From Eubacterium sp. (GTDB lineage: Bacteria > Bacillota > Clostridia > Oscillospirales > Acutalibacteraceae): DNA of 6,168 nt. The stretch is taken from assembly GCA_029052085.1 (NCBI GenBank), contig JAIDJS010000301.1:1-6168 (forward strand). The letters are read 5' to 3'. Every line of letters starts with the position of its first letter. The stretch's first letter is position 1. Position numbers and translations under genes: made by a program. Of the stretch, positions 6,130-6,168 are shown in pieces. The notes beneath the pieces were generated by a model. That model searched no databases, was not told the origin of the DNA, and worked only from the letters and a program-made list of their open reading frames with translations.

Positions 6130-6168
6130 TTGACACAAAATATTGACAAAAAACATGTAAAATATACA
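6130..6168 (+). promoter_or_regulatory. Possible divergent promoter cut by the right edge
   Basis: Perfect TTGACA hexamers occur at 6130–6135 and 6143–6148 on the plus strand, within a 13-bp tandem TATTGACA(C/A)AAAA. With 16–17 base spacing from the second, the -10 box would start at 6165–6166 (TACA…) and run off the window. TAAAAT at 6158–6163 is badly spaced for either hexamer (22 or 9 bases). It would point to a divergently transcribed gene to the right. Confidence 0.35.

Overview
The window is AT-rich, and every gene I can support lies on the minus strand. It reads like a chromosomal segment of a low-GC Firmicute, most likely a gut-type member of the Clostridia. The reasons are the conserved order ylxM–ffh–rpsP–khpA, strong GGAGG ribosome binding sites, TTGAC(A/T)/TATAAT-like promoters with 17-base spacers, and a long secreted BspA-type leucine-rich-repeat protein of a kind common in gut Clostridia. 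The taxon is an inference; no rRNA or taxon-specific gene is present.

Transcription runs from right to left. A near-consensus promoter at 6057–6085 drives ylxM (5639–6001), ffh (4225–5619), rpsP (3902–4144) and khpA (3624–3857). These encode the signal recognition particle (SRP) GTPase and its YlxM partner, ribosomal protein bS16 and a small KH-domain RNA-binding protein. The unit ends in a clear intrinsic terminator (3575–3613) directly after khpA. In many Firmicutes rimM, trmD and rplS follow here; in this window they do not. Ribosome binding site spacing and family alignment indicate that ffh and khpA both start at TTG codons, slightly inside the longest reading frames. A 10-bp inverted repeat covers the rpsP stop codon just ahead of the khpA ribosome binding site.

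The left half is one very long reading frame, from 3347 past the left edge of the window (1115 codons visible, no stop). It encodes a signal peptide, about 20 BspA-type leucine-rich repeats, four Cys/His repeats of about 40 residues, and three complete fibronectin-III-like repeats of exactly 90 residues plus the start of a fourth. I checked this frame codon by codon and found no in-frame stop.

The most unusual part is the leader of this surface-protein gene. A strong promoter (3531–3559) places the predicted transcript start at the edge of a 111-bp imperfect palindrome (3414–3524). After it comes a compact hairpin with a TTCG loop and a six-U tail (3364–3389), an intrinsic terminator ending about four bases before the Shine-Dalgarno sequence. 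This layout suggests expression controlled by transcription attenuation, or a stable leader RNA of about 160 nt. I do not recognise it as a known riboswitch class.
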